A stretch of 64,000 nt of DNA from contig NZ_LJPW01000146.1 of NCBI RefSeq assembly GCF_001400735.1, positions 83,154 to 147,153 of the forward strand, read 5' to 3'. The DNA comes from Pseudomonas caricapapayae. Lineage in GTDB: Bacteria > Pseudomonadota > Gammaproteobacteria > Pseudomonadales > Pseudomonadaceae. How positions within the stretch are numbered: the first letter of the stretch is position 1; each line of letters starts with the position of its first letter. Below are positions 26,401-35,741 of this stretch, in pieces. The position numbers were made by a program, and so were the translations under genes. Below the pieces are notes generated by a model. That model was not told the DNA's origin, did no database searches, and saw only the letters and a list, made by a program, of their open reading frames with translations.

Positions 26401-28201
26401 GCTGATCAACATCGGTCCCTTTCAACACCGCCACATAATACGAAAGCAGCTGCAACGGAATGGTATAGAGGATTGGTGCAAGGGCATCGATGATGTGCGG
26501 CATGGCGATGACATGGGTGCCTTCACCGTTCTTGAGGCCGGCCAGCTCATCCGCGAAGACGATCAGCTCGCCACCGCGTGCGCGTACTTCCTGCAGGTTT
26601 GATTTGAGTTTTTCCAGCAGTTCGTTGTTCGGTGCGACGGTGACTACCGGCATGTCGGCATCCACCAGCGCCAGCGGGCCATGTTTGAGTTCGCCTGCCG
26701 GGTAGGCTTCGGCGTGGATGTAGGAGATCTCTTTGAGCTTCAGTGCGCCTTCCATTGCTACCGGGAATTGCGCGCCGCGGCCCAGAAACAGGGTGTGGTG
26801 CTTCTCTGCGAACAGCTCGGCGACTTTTTCGATGGTGCCGTCCATTGCCAGGGCTTCGCCCAAACGGGTAGGCAGGCGACGCAGTTCTTCGACCAATTGC
26901 GCTTCGACACCCTCCTCCAATGAGCCTTTGACCTGGCCGAGCGATAGGGTCAGCAGCAGCAAGGCAACCAGTTGAGTGGTGAAGGCTTTTGTCGATGCCA
27001 CGCCGATTTCCGGACCGGCCTGAGTCAGCAGGGTCAGATCGGATTCGCGTACCAGTGAGCTGATGCCGACGTTGCAGATCGCCAGGCTGGCAAGAAAGCC
27101 CAGTTCTTTGGCGTTGCGCAGTGCTGCCAGGGTGTCGGCGGTTTCACCGGATTGCGAGATCGACACGAACAGGGTGTCTGGCTGAACCACGACCTTGCGA
27201 TAGCGGAACTCGCTGGCCACTTCCACCTGACAAGGAATGCCGGCCAGACCTTCAAGCCAATAACGCGCGACCATGCCTGCGTGGTAACTGGTGCCGCAGG
27301 CAACGATCTGCACGTTGCGTACTTTGCCGAACAGTTCGGCAGCCTGTGGACCAAATGCGTGGACCAGCACTTGCTGCTGTCCTAAACGACCTTCGAGCGT
27401 GCGCTGCACAACCTTGGGTTGCTCGTGGATTTCCTTGAGCATGAAGTGACGATATTCGCCTTTGTCAGCGGCTTCGGCACCTTCGTGGTATTGCACCACT
27501 TCACGCTCGACCGCCACGCCGTCGACATTCCAGATCTGCACGCTGTCGCGACGGATCTCGGCAATATCGCCTTCTTCCAGGTACATGAAACGGTCGGTGA
27601 CCTGGCGCAGTGCCAGTTGATCCGAAGCCAGGAAGTTTTCACCCAGACCCATGCCGATCACCAGCGGGCTGCCGCTACGGGCGGCCAACAGGCGGTCCGG
27701 TTGCGCGGCATTGATCACAGCAAGACCATAGGCACCGTGGAGCTCTTTCACCGCAGCCTTCAGGGCAATTGCCAGATCAGGCGTGTCCTTGAGCTTGTGG
27801 TGCAGCAGGTGAACAATGACCTCAGTGTCGGTCTCGGATGCGAACACATAACCCAGGCCTTTGAGCTGTTCACGCAGCGCTTCATGGTTCTCGATGATGC
27901 CGTTGTGGACAACTGCCAGCGTGTTAGCCGAGAAGTGTGGATGAGCGTTGCGTTCACACGGCGCACCGTGGGTGGCCCAACGGGTGTGGGCAATACCCAG
28001 ACGACCCGTCAGCGGCTCGCCTGTCAGTGCCTGTTCCAGTTCACTGACCTTGCCGGAGCGACGACGGCGCTCAAGAATGCCTTCGTTGGTGAAAACGGCC
28101 ACGCCTGCGCTGTCATAGCCGCGGTATTCAAGGCGTTTGAGACCTTCGAGCAAAATGGCCGTGATATTACGTTCAGCAACGGCGCCGACGATTCCACACA
28201 T
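26366..28201 (-). CDS. glmS: Glucosamine-fructose-6-phosphate aminotransferase (isomerizing)
   Basis: A 611-residue enzyme making glucosamine-6-phosphate from fructose-6-phosphate and glutamine, the first step to UDP-GlcNAc for peptidoglycan and lipopolysaccharide. C2 (MCGIVG) is the glutaminase nucleophile after removal of Met. The N-terminal Ntn amidotransferase domain runs to about residue 240. Two SIS sugar-isomerase domains follow, with SQSGETADT and GRGAQFPVAMEGALKLKEISYIHAE, and the C-terminus is DQPRNLAKSVTVE. It is nine bases downstream of the DeoR gene and near glmU, so precursor synthesis is clustered. No glmS ribozyme is expected or seen. Confidence 0.97.
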   Translation of the reverse strand: MCGIVGAVAERNITAILLEGLKRLEYRGYDSAGVAVFTNEGILERRRRSGKVSELEQALTGEPLTGRLGIAHTRWATHGAPCERNAHPHFSANTLAVVHNGIIENHEALREQLKGLGYVFASETDTEVIVHLLHHKLKDTPDLAIALKAAVKELHGAYGLAVINAAQPDRLLAARSGSPLVIGMGLGENFLASDQLALRQVTDRFMYLEEGDIAEIRRDSVQIWNVDGVAVEREVVQYHEGAEAADKGEYRHFMLKEIHEQPKVVQRTLEGRLGQQQVLVHAFGPQAAELFGKVRNVQIVACGTSYHAGMVARYWLEGLAGIPCQVEVASEFRYRKVVVQPDTLFVSISQSGETADTLAALRNAKELGFLASLAICNVGISSLVRESDLTLLTQAGPEIGVASTKAFTTQLVALLLLTLSLGQVKGSLEEGVEAQLVEELRRLPTRLGEALAMDGTIEKVAELFAEKHHTLFLGRGAQFPVAMEGALKLKEISYIHAEAYPAGELKHGPLALVDADMPVVTVAPNNELLEKLKSNLQEVRARGGELIVFADELAGLKNGEGTHVIAMPHIIDALAPILYTIPLQLLSYYVAVLKGTDVDQPRNLAKSVTVE

Positions 28202-28210
28202 GGTTCTCTC

Positions 28211-28978
28211 CTAGCTGACAGCGGCACAAATCAGATTGATGCCGCGGGCTTGTATCTGATCGCGGGCCTCGCTGGACAGGCGATCATCAGTAATAAGGGT
28301 ATGGATACTGCTCCAAGGCAGCTCCAGATTGGGTATCTTGCGGCCTACCTTGTCGGCTTCGACCATGACGACGACTTCCCGGGCGACTTCCGCCATGACC
28401 CGGCTCAAGCCCAGCAGCTCGTTGAAGGTGGTGGTACCACGAATCAGATCGATGCCGTCGGCACCGATAAACAGCTGATCAAAGTCGTAGGAGCGCAGTA
28501 CTTGCTCCGCGACCTGTCCCTGAAAAGACTCCGAGTGCGGATCCCACGTTCCGCCGGTCATCAACAAGACCGGTTCGTGCTCCAGTTCGGTGAGGGCTCG
28601 CGCTACATGCAGGGAGTTGGTCATGACGACCAGACCGGGCTGCTGGCCCAGCTCCGGGATCAACGCAGCCGTGGTGCTGCCGCTGTCGACAATGATTCTG
28701 GCGTGCTCGCGAATTCTGCGAACTGCCGCGCGGGCGATGGCCTGTTTGTAGCGGGAAACAGGCTGACTGCTATCACTTATAAGCTCGTGAGGGAGCGGCA
28801 CTGCGCCCCCGTAACGGCGTAGCAGCAAGCCATTGGCTTCAAGGGCAGCCAGATCCTTTCGAATCGTAACTTCGGAGGTTTCAAAGCGTTTGGCCAAATC
28901 ATCGACACTGACTTCACCCTGCTCATTGAGCAACGCAAGAATGTTGTGGCGGCGTTGAGGCGTATTGCGCTTCGACAT
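28211..28978 (-). CDS. DeoR/GlpR-family transcriptional regulator
   Basis: A 255-residue regulator. An N-terminal DeoR helix-turn-helix (RHNILALLNEQGEVSVDDLAKRFETSEVTIRKDL) is followed by a sugar-phosphate sensing domain with DSGSTT and the GADGID block. The ATG at 28978 (MSKRNTPQRR) is chosen; the open frame to 29017 lacks a ribosome site. Lying between glmU and glmS, it may respond to an amino-sugar phosphate and adjust glmS or amino-sugar catabolism. Only the position suggests this. Confidence 0.88.
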   Translation of the reverse strand: MSKRNTPQRRHNILALLNEQGEVSVDDLAKRFETSEVTIRKDLAALEANGLLLRRYGGAVPLPHELISDSSQPVSRYKQAIARAAVRRIREHARIIVDSGSTTAALIPELGQQPGLVVMTNSLHVARALTELEHEPVLLMTGGTWDPHSESFQGQVAEQVLRSYDFDQLFIGADGIDLIRGTTTFNELLGLSRVMAEVAREVVVMVEADKVGRKIPNLELPWSSIHTLITDDRLSSEARDQIQARGINLICAAVS

Positions 28979-29347
28979 GACGGCCCTAAGTTTCGTTTCG
29001 AAAGATAACGAAGGCAATCAAAACCTATTTTTTGGGTTTGGTCAATGCCCGAGGGTTTGGCAGGACGCTTTTATGGGCTCAGTGCCGCTACTTTGTGTGC
29101 GCAGCAATTGTGAAGCAGAGCGTCATGCAAGGCACTCCCTTGGAGCATGAGGAACGAGAATCTTGTAACTCTCGTTTCAGTGCTCCGTTCTCAGAGGTAT
29201 GCATAGGCCAGTTGGACCAGACAGGAATGCATTTCGTGGGAGCGGACTTGTCCGCGAAAGCTATTCACAAAGATTCCAGGACGGAGGATGGCTTTCGCGG
29301 ACGAGTCCGCTCCCACAGGACATCATTTTTTCCGGGCTGTGGATAAC
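28979..29347. other. Repeat-bearing spacer between the DeoR gene and glmU
   Basis: No gene. It contains a copy of the dispersed repeat (29115-29159, core GCAGAGCGTCATGCAAGGCA), a REP pair described separately, and a perfect DnaA box TGTGGATAA at 29338-29346 that ends one base before the glmU stop codon. Confidence 0.6.
29236..29316. repeat. REP pair (BIME-like inverted repeat)
   Basis: Two 26-base arms, 29236-29261 and 29291-29316, are inverted copies (beginning GTGGGAGCGGACTTGTCCGC) with one mismatch and a 29-base spacer. This is the common pseudomonad REP sequence in head-to-head pairs. A single related copy closes the window at 63963. Such pairs are moved by RAYT transposases encoded elsewhere and may act on transcript ends. 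Confidence 0.8.
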
Positions 29348-30715
29348 TCAGTCTTTCCTGATTTTCACCGGCCGCTTCCAGCCTTCGATGTTACGTTGGC
29401 GGGCGCGGGCCACGCCGAGTTGTTCAGCGGGCACGTTCTGCGTGATGGTCGAACCCGCTGCTGTCGTCGCACCGTCCAAGATATCCACAGGCGCAACCAG
29501 AGAGTTGTTCGAGCCAATGAAGACGTCTGCACCCAACGTGGTCTTGTGCTTGTTGGCACCATCGTAATTACAGGTGATGGTACCGGCGCCGATATTGGTG
29601 CGTGCGCCAACCTCGGCGTCGCCCAGGTAAGTCAGATGGCCAACCTTGGCACCCTCTCCCAGCTTCGCATTCTTGAGTTCCACAAAGTTACCCACATGCG
29701 CCTTGGCCCCCAGCACGCTGCCTGGTCGCAAACGTGCGAACGGACCGGCATCGCTGCCCTCACCCAGTATTGCGCCTTCGATGTGGCTGTTGGCTTTGAC
29801 AACGACACCCTTGCGCAACGTGCTGTCCTTGATCACGCAGTTAGGACCGATCACCACATCGTCTTCGATCACTACCTTGCCTTCGAGGATGACGTTGATG
29901 TCGATCAGCACATCCCGCCCGACGCTGACGTCGCCGCGTACATCGAATCGCGCAGGGTCGCGCAGGGTCACACCACCTGCCATCAGGCGACGAGCTTCGC
30001 GCAACTGGTAATGACGCTCCAGCTCGGAGAGCTGTCTGCGATCATTGGCACCCTGTACTTCCATAGCGTCGTGGGGCTGCTCTGTCGCGACGACCAGTCC
30101 GTCATTGACAGCCATGGCGATGACGTCAGTCAGGTAATACTCGCCCTGGGCATTGTTGTTGGAGAGCCGCCCCAGCCAGTCAGCAAGATGTCTGGCGGGC
30201 ACCGCAAGAATTCCGGTATTGCCTTCGGTGATAGCTTTCTGCACATCGCTGGCGTCCTTGTGCTCGACAATGGCGCAGACACGATTCTGCTCATCGCGAA
30301 CGATACGGCCGTAGCCTGTAGGGTCATCCAGCGTAACGGTCAACAGACCCAGCTGCTGCGGGGTGACGAGTTTGAGCAGGCGCGCAAGCGTATCCACTTC
30401 GATCAGCGGTACATCGCCATAAAGAATCAACACGGTTTCGGCCGTCAGCGCCGGCAGCGCCTGAGCAACGGCATGACCTGTGCCGAGTTGCTTGTCCTGC
30501 ATCACGAAATTCAGATCATCTGCCGCCAGCTGTTCACGTACAGCATCCGCGCCGTGGCCGATCACCACATGTATTCCACTTGGGGATAACTGACGTGCGC
30601 TGTGGATAACATGACCGAGCATGGAATTGCCCGCCACCGGGTGCAGGACCTTGGGCAGGGCCGAGCGCATCCGGGTACCTTGGCCAGCAGCGAGAATAAC
30701 GATATCGAGAGACAT
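29348..30715 (-). CDS. glmU: Bifunctional UDP-N-acetylglucosamine pyrophosphorylase / glucosamine-1-phosphate acetyltransferase
   Basis: A 455-residue cytoplasmic enzyme performing the last two steps to UDP-GlcNAc. The uridylyltransferase domain (1 to about 228) begins with LAAGQGTRMRSALPKVLHPVAG and has YGDVPLI. The C-terminal half is a left-handed beta-helix of hexapeptide repeats ending with the acetyltransferase site (NYDGANKHKT, FIGSNNSLVAPV). Length is standard. It follows the ATP synthase operon on the same strand and is separated from atpC by a terminator-like hairpin, so it may have partly independent expression. A perfect DnaA box lies within its coding region at 30601-30609. Confidence 0.97.
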   Translation of the reverse strand: MSLDIVILAAGQGTRMRSALPKVLHPVAGNSMLGHVIHSARQLSPSGIHVVIGHGADAVREQLAADDLNFVMQDKQLGTGHAVAQALPALTAETVLILYGDVPLIEVDTLARLLKLVTPQQLGLLTVTLDDPTGYGRIVRDEQNRVCAIVEHKDASDVQKAITEGNTGILAVPARHLADWLGRLSNNNAQGEYYLTDVIAMAVNDGLVVATEQPHDAMEVQGANDRRQLSELERHYQLREARRLMAGGVTLRDPARFDVRGDVSVGRDVLIDINVILEGKVVIEDDVVIGPNCVIKDSTLRKGVVVKANSHIEGAILGEGSDAGPFARLRPGSVLGAKAHVGNFVELKNAKLGEGAKVGHLTYLGDAEVGARTNIGAGTITCNYDGANKHKTTLGADVFIGSNNSLVAPVDILDGATTAAGSTITQNVPAEQLGVARARQRNIEGWKRPVKIRKD

Positions 30716-30785
30716 GATAGGACTACCAACTGAGCGGCAACCGGGCCGAAGACGGGCTGACCTGAAAGAGGAAATCTGAAAAAAA

Positions 30786-30815
30786 GAAAAAGGGTAGCCG
30801 AGGCTACGCTTTTTC
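30786..30815. terminator. Hairpin terminator between atpC and glmU
   Basis: GTAGCC and GGCTAC (with flanking AAAAAGG / GCTTTTT) form a nearly perfect stem with a two-base loop. T runs occur on both strands, so it can stop the atp transcript (minus strand) before glmU. Confidence 0.75.
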
Positions 30816-30839
30816 TCAATCGCATCGAATCCAGCGGGG

Positions 30840-31265
30840 TTAGCCGCCGAACTTCTTGCGAATTTGCTGAACGGTGCGCAGCTGAGCTGCAGCCTCGGCC
30901 AGACGAGCAGTTGCAGATCCGTAGTCGAAATCTGCGCCCTTCTCGTTCAGGGCCTTCTCGGCAGCCAGTACGGCTGCCTGAGCAGAAGCTTCATCCAGGT
31001 CGGCAGCACGTTGCACAGTATCGGCAAGCACCTTGACCATGTTCGGCTGAACCTCAAGGAAACCACCGGAGATGTAGAACACCTCGGCTTCCCCACCCTG
31101 CTTGATCAAGCGGATCGGGCCCGGCTTCAGATCAGTGATCAGCGGCGCGTGGCCTGGAGCGATACCGATATCACCCAGGTTGCCGTGCGCAATCACCATC
31201 TCGACCAGACCGGAGAAGATTTCCCCTTCCGCGCTGACGATGTCGCAATGGACTGTCATAGCCAT
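30840..31265 (-). CDS. atpC: ATP synthase epsilon subunit
   Basis: A 141-residue F1 subunit forming the central stalk with gamma and acting as an inhibitor of ATP hydrolysis. The N-terminal beta-sandwich starts MAMTVHCDIVSAEGEIFSG and contains GDIGIAPGHAPLITDL; a C-terminal helical hairpin follows. The ATG at 31265 follows GAGG with good spacing. It is the last gene of the nine-gene atp operon; a terminator follows. Confidence 0.96.
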   Translation of the reverse strand: MAMTVHCDIVSAEGEIFSGLVEMVIAHGNLGDIGIAPGHAPLITDLKPGPIRLIKQGGEAEVFYISGGFLEVQPNMVKVLADTVQRAADLDEASAQAAVLAAEKALNEKGADFDYGSATARLAEAAAQLRTVQQIRKKFGG

Positions 31266-31308
31266 TTGCTTGCCTCAACCTAATAGCGCCCGTTGCCAGG
31301 CGCCGGGA

Positions 31309-32688
31309 TTACAGTTTCTTGGCTTTCTCGATCGCTTCTTCGATGCCGCCGACCATGTAGAACGCTTGTTCTGGCAGGTGGTCGTAGTCACCGTTGAGGA
31401 TGCCTTTGAAGCCAGCAATGGTGTCTTTCAGGGAAACGTATTTACCCGAAGCACCGGTGAAGACTTCTGCCACGAAGAAAGGCTGGGACAGGAAGCGCTG
31501 GATCTTACGAGCACGGTTAACCAACTGCTTGTCGGTCTCCGACAGCTCGTCCATACCCAGAATCGCGATGATGTCTTTCAGCTCTTTGTAGCGCTGCAAC
31601 ACGTACTGAACGCCGCGAGCGGTGTCGTAGTGTTCCTGGCCAATGACGTTCGGGTCCAGCTGGCGCGATGTCGAGTCCAGTGGATCTACCGCCGGGTAGA
31701 TACCCAGGGATGCGATGTCACGGGACAGTACGACGGTGGCGTCCAGGTGGGCAAACGTGGTCGCTGGCGACGGGTCAGTCAAGTCGTCCGCGGGTACGTA
31801 TACGGCCTGGATCGAGGTGATCGAACCATTCTTGGTGGAAGTGATGCGCTCTTGCAGAGTGCCCATCTCTTCAGCCAGGGTCGGCTGGTAACCTACTGCG
31901 GAAGGCATACGGCCCAGCAGTGCGGATACTTCAGTACCGGCCAGGGTGTAACGATAGATGTTGTCGACGAACAGCAGAACGTCGTTACCTTCGTCACGGA
32001 ACTTCTCGGCCATGGTCAGGCCGGTCAGTGCTACGCGCAGACGGTTACCCGGCGGCTCGTTCATCTGACCGTAAACCAGTGCCACTTTGTCCAGAACGTT
32101 GGAGTCCTTCATCTCGTGGTAGAAGTCGTTACCCTCACGAGTACGCTCACCCACACCGGCGAACACGGAATAACCGCTGTGCTCGATGGCGATGTTACGG
32201 ATCAGTTCCATCATGTTTACGGTCTTGCCGACACCGGCACCACCGAACAGACCGACTTTACCACCCTTGGCAAACGGGCAGACCAGGTCGATAACCTTGA
32301 TGCCGGTTTCCAGAAGGTCGTTGCCGCCTGCCTGCTCAGCGAAGGACGGTGCAGGACGGTGAATGCCCCAGCGCTCTTCGGTGGCAATCGGACCCGCTTC
32401 GTCGATCGGGTTGCCCAGCACGTCCATGATCCGGCCCAGAGTCGCTTTACCGACCGGTACGGAAATGGCTGCGCCAGAGTCTGTTACTTCCAGACCACGC
32501 TTCAGACCCTCGGTGGAGCCCATCGCAATGGTACGAACCACGCCGTCGCCCAGCTGCTGCTGAACTTCCAGAGTGGTTCCTGCCGCGCTTTGAACTTCCA
32601 GCGCGTTGTAGATGCTCGGTACGCTATCGCGTGGGAATTCCACGTCGATCACGGCGCCGATGATTTGAACGATACGTCCGCTACTCAT
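31309..32688 (-). CDS. atpD: ATP synthase beta subunit
   Basis: A 459-residue catalytic subunit of F1. The Walker A P-loop is GGAGVGKT near residue 148, and the catalytic Glu lies in GERTREGNDFY. It binds ADP and phosphate at the alpha/beta interface. The ATG at 32688 follows GAGGAACCAGCTA. It is in the standard place between gamma and epsilon genes. Sequence and length are typical of pseudomonads. Confidence 0.98.
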   Translation of the reverse strand: MSSGRIVQIIGAVIDVEFPRDSVPSIYNALEVQSAAGTTLEVQQQLGDGVVRTIAMGSTEGLKRGLEVTDSGAAISVPVGKATLGRIMDVLGNPIDEAGPIATEERWGIHRPAPSFAEQAGGNDLLETGIKVIDLVCPFAKGGKVGLFGGAGVGKTVNMMELIRNIAIEHSGYSVFAGVGERTREGNDFYHEMKDSNVLDKVALVYGQMNEPPGNRLRVALTGLTMAEKFRDEGNDVLLFVDNIYRYTLAGTEVSALLGRMPSAVGYQPTLAEEMGTLQERITSTKNGSITSIQAVYVPADDLTDPSPATTFAHLDATVVLSRDIASLGIYPAVDPLDSTSRQLDPNVIGQEHYDTARGVQYVLQRYKELKDIIAILGMDELSETDKQLVNRARKIQRFLSQPFFVAEVFTGASGKYVSLKDTIAGFKGILNGDYDHLPEQAFYMVGGIEEAIEKAKKL

Positions 32689-32715
32689 TAGCTGGTTCCT
32701 CTAATATTTGAACCG

Positions 32716-33576
32716 TTAAACCGCGGCAGCGCCGCCGACGATTTCCGAGATCTCTTGGGTGATCGCTGCCTGACGCGCCTTGTTGTAGATCAGCTGCAAA
32801 TCGCTGATCAAATCACCGGCGTTGTCTGTGGCGTTCTTCATCGCGATCATCCGCGCTGCTTGTTCAGCTGCGTTGTTCTCGACCACCGCCTGGTACACCT
32901 GCGATTCCACGTAGCGAACCATAAGGCCGTCTAGCAGCTCTTTGGCATCGGGTTCGTAGAGATAGTCCCAGTGGTGCTTGAGCCCTTGATCCGGGGTTGC
33001 CACCAGTGGAATCAATTGCTCCACAGTGGGTTGCTGGGTCATGGTATTGATGAACTTGTTGGATACCACGGACAGGCGATCAATACGGCCATCCAGGTAA
33101 GCATCCAGCATCACCTTGACGCTGCCGATCAAGTCGTTGATCGACGGCTCTTCGCCCAGGTGGCTGATCGCAGCGACGACGTTACCGCCGAAGTTGCGGA
33201 AAAATGCCGCACCTTTGCTGCCGACCACGCACAGATCGATCTCTACACCGTTTTCACGGTTCACCGCCATGTCCTTGACCAGAGTCTTGAACAGGTTGGT
33301 ATTCAAGCCACCACACAGACCACGGTCACCGCTCACTACGACATAACCGACGCGCTTAACAGGGCGTTCGATCATGAACGGGTGGCGGTACTCCGGGTTG
33401 GCGTTTGCCAGATGACCAATCACCTGACGAATGCGCTCCGCGTAAGGACGGCTAGCAGCCATGCGCATTTGAGCCTTGCGCATTTTGCTGACCGCCACTT
33501 TTTCCATGGCGCTGGTGATCTTTTGCGTGCTTTTGATGCTCGCAATCTTGCTGCGAATCTCTTTTGCGCCTGCCAT
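32716..33576 (-). CDS. atpG: ATP synthase gamma subunit
   Basis: A 286-residue rotor shaft subunit. The N-terminal coiled-coil helix (AGAKEIRSKIASIKSTQKITSAM) and the C-terminal helix (residues from about 240, ATDNAGDLISDLQLIYNKARQAAIT) form the rotating stalk inside alpha3beta3. SGDRGLCGGLN is diagnostic. It lies 50 bases downstream of atpA and 27 bases upstream of atpD in the operon. Confidence 0.97.
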   Translation of the reverse strand: MAGAKEIRSKIASIKSTQKITSAMEKVAVSKMRKAQMRMAASRPYAERIRQVIGHLANANPEYRHPFMIERPVKRVGYVVVSGDRGLCGGLNTNLFKTLVKDMAVNRENGVEIDLCVVGSKGAAFFRNFGGNVVAAISHLGEEPSINDLIGSVKVMLDAYLDGRIDRLSVVSNKFINTMTQQPTVEQLIPLVATPDQGLKHHWDYLYEPDAKELLDGLMVRYVESQVYQAVVENNAAEQAARMIAMKNATDNAGDLISDLQLIYNKARQAAITQEISEIVGGAAAV

Positions 33577-33626
33577 GTAACACCTATCAGGTTAGCAAGC
33601 GGGAGCCTTGCGGCCCCCGCTGCGGC

Positions 33627-35171
33627 TTACCAGGTTTGGGTGGCCTTGAACTTCTCGATGCCGGCTTTCATGCCAGAATCGATTTCGTCATTGAAGTCAC
33701 CCTTCACGTTGATCTTCGCCATCAAATCGGCGTGATCGCGGTTGAAGTAAGCAATCAGCGCTTGTTCAAAGCTGCCAATCTTGGCGATTTCGACGTCAGT
33801 CAGGAACCCACGCTCAGCGGCATACAGCGACAGCGCCATGTCAGCGATCGACATTGGTGCGTATTGCTTCTGCTTCATCAGCTCGGTAACGCGCTGACCA
33901 TGCTCAAGTTGCTTGCGGGTCGCCTCGTCCAGGTCAGAAGCGAACTGAGCAAATGCTGCCAGTTCACGGTACTGAGCCAGAGCGGTACGGATACCACCGG
34001 ACAGCTTCTTGATGATCTTGGTCTGAGCGGCACCACCCACACGGGATACCGAAACACCGGCGTTCACAGCCGGACGGATGCCGGAGTTGAACATGGCCGA
34101 TTCCAGGAAGATCTGACCGTCGGTGATGGAAATCACGTTGGTCGGAACGAACGCGGAAACGTCGCCAGCCTGGGTTTCGATGATCGGCAATGCGGTCAGG
34201 GAACCGGTTTTGCCGGTCACTGCGCCGTTGGTGAACTTCTCTACGTACTCTTCGGAAACACGCGATGCGCGCTCCAGCAGACGGGAGTGGAGATAGAACA
34301 CATCGCCTGGGTAAGCTTCACGGCCTGGTGGACGGCGCAGCAGCAGGGAGATCTGGCGGTAGGCCACTGCTTGCTTGGACAGATCGTCATATACGATCAG
34401 CGCATCTTCACCGCGGTCGCGGAAGAATTCACCCATGGTGCAACCCGAGTACGGTGCAAGGAATTGCAGCGCAGCGGATTCGGAAGCACTTGCAGCCACG
34501 ACGATGGTGTTAGCCAGTGCGCCGTTTTCTTCGAGCTTGCGAACGACGTTGGCAATGGTCGATTGCTTCTGACCGATCGCTACGTATACGCAGAAGATGC
34601 CGCTGTTCTTCTGGTTGATGATTGCGTCGATGGCCAGAGCGGTTTTACCGATCTGACGGTCACCGATGATCAGCTCACGCTGGCCACGGCCGACAGGAAT
34701 CATGGCATCGACAGCCTTGTAGCCAGTCTGTACAGGCTGGTCTACCGACTTACGCCAGATCACGCCTGGAGCAACTTTCTCGACCGCATCGGTCTCGGTG
34801 TTGTTCAGCGGACCTTTGCCGTCAACTGGGTTACCCAGTGCATCGACAACGCGACCCAGCAGTTCCTTACCTACCGGAACCTCGAGGATGCGGCCAGTGC
34901 ACTTGGCGCTCATGCCTTCAGCCAGAGTCGTATAGGCACCCAGTACAACGGCACCCACAGAGTCTTGCTCAAGGTTCAGCGCCATACCGTAGACGCCGCC
35001 CGGAAACTCGATCATCTCGCCGTACATTACGTCGGCCAGACCGTGAATCCGCACGATACCGTCAGACACGCTGACGACTGTGCCTTCGTTACGGGCTTGG
35101 GAGGTTACATCGAGCTTGTCGATGCGACCCTTGATGATTTCACTTATTTCGGAAGGATTGAGTTGCTGCAT
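33627..35171 (-). CDS. atpA: ATP synthase alpha subunit
   Basis: A 514-residue non-catalytic nucleotide-binding subunit of F1. The P-loop GDRQIGKTA lies near residue 170, and the alpha-specific VSRVGGAAQTK block lies near 373. The N-terminus MQQLNPSEISEIIK binds the delta subunit. The ATG at 35171 is 21 bases after atpH. Nothing is unusual. Confidence 0.98.
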   Translation of the reverse strand: MQQLNPSEISEIIKGRIDKLDVTSQARNEGTVVSVSDGIVRIHGLADVMYGEMIEFPGGVYGMALNLEQDSVGAVVLGAYTTLAEGMSAKCTGRILEVPVGKELLGRVVDALGNPVDGKGPLNNTETDAVEKVAPGVIWRKSVDQPVQTGYKAVDAMIPVGRGQRELIIGDRQIGKTALAIDAIINQKNSGIFCVYVAIGQKQSTIANVVRKLEENGALANTIVVAASASESAALQFLAPYSGCTMGEFFRDRGEDALIVYDDLSKQAVAYRQISLLLRRPPGREAYPGDVFYLHSRLLERASRVSEEYVEKFTNGAVTGKTGSLTALPIIETQAGDVSAFVPTNVISITDGQIFLESAMFNSGIRPAVNAGVSVSRVGGAAQTKIIKKLSGGIRTALAQYRELAAFAQFASDLDEATRKQLEHGQRVTELMKQKQYAPMSIADMALSLYAAERGFLTDVEIAKIGSFEQALIAYFNRDHADLMAKINVKGDFNDEIDSGMKAGIEKFKATQTW

Positions 35172-35192
35172 TGCTCTGCTGCCCCTTCAAAC

Positions 35193-35729
35193 TCAAGATT
35201 TCAATGCTTCGGCTAGTTTCGCGATCTTGCCACGAACTGAGCCATCGATAACCAGGTCGCCGGCGCGGATTACGACACCCCCTATCAGAGAGGCATCCTC
35301 CGCAGCATGCAGGCGCACTTCCCGGCCGAGCCGTGCACTGAGAACCTTGGCGAGTTTGTCTTGCTGTTCTTGGTTCAATGCGAAAGCACTGGTGACATCC
35401 ACATCGACCGATTTTTCCTGCTCGGCCTTGTACAGGTCGAACAGTTCGGCGATCTCCGGCAGAAGCGGGAGGCGGTCGTTTTCAGCAACGACGTGGATGA
35501 AATTCTGTGCCTTGGCATCGAACTTTTCGCCACACACTTCAATAAAAGTGGTGGCCTTTTGTGCGCTCGTCAGTCGCGGGGCCTTGAGCATGCGCTGCAT
35601 GGTGTCGTCTTGCGACACCGCAGCAGCCAGGCCGAGCATGGCTGACCAATTGGCCAGCTGCTGGTGGGCCTGCGCGTGCTCGAAGGCCGCCTTTGCGTAA
35701 GGTCGGGCCAACGTGGTCAGTTCTGCCAT
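35193..35729 (-). CDS. atpH: ATP synthase delta subunit
   Basis: A 178-residue peripheral stalk subunit joining F1 to the b dimer. It begins [17 protein letters not shown], and the C-terminal half has the [23 protein letters not shown] family signature. The ATG at 35729 follows GAGGGCGATC. It lies 12 bases after atpF. Confidence 0.96.
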
Positions 35730-35741
35730 GATCGCCCTCGC

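Noticed and set aside
28202..28210. glmS ribozyme upstream of glmS
   Set aside because: Only nine bases separate the DeoR gene from glmS, and the ribozyme belongs to Gram-positive lineages.
27419..28822. Long plus-strand open frame opposite glmS and the DeoR gene
   Set aside because: Antisense shadow of well-identified genes; no motif or ribosome site.
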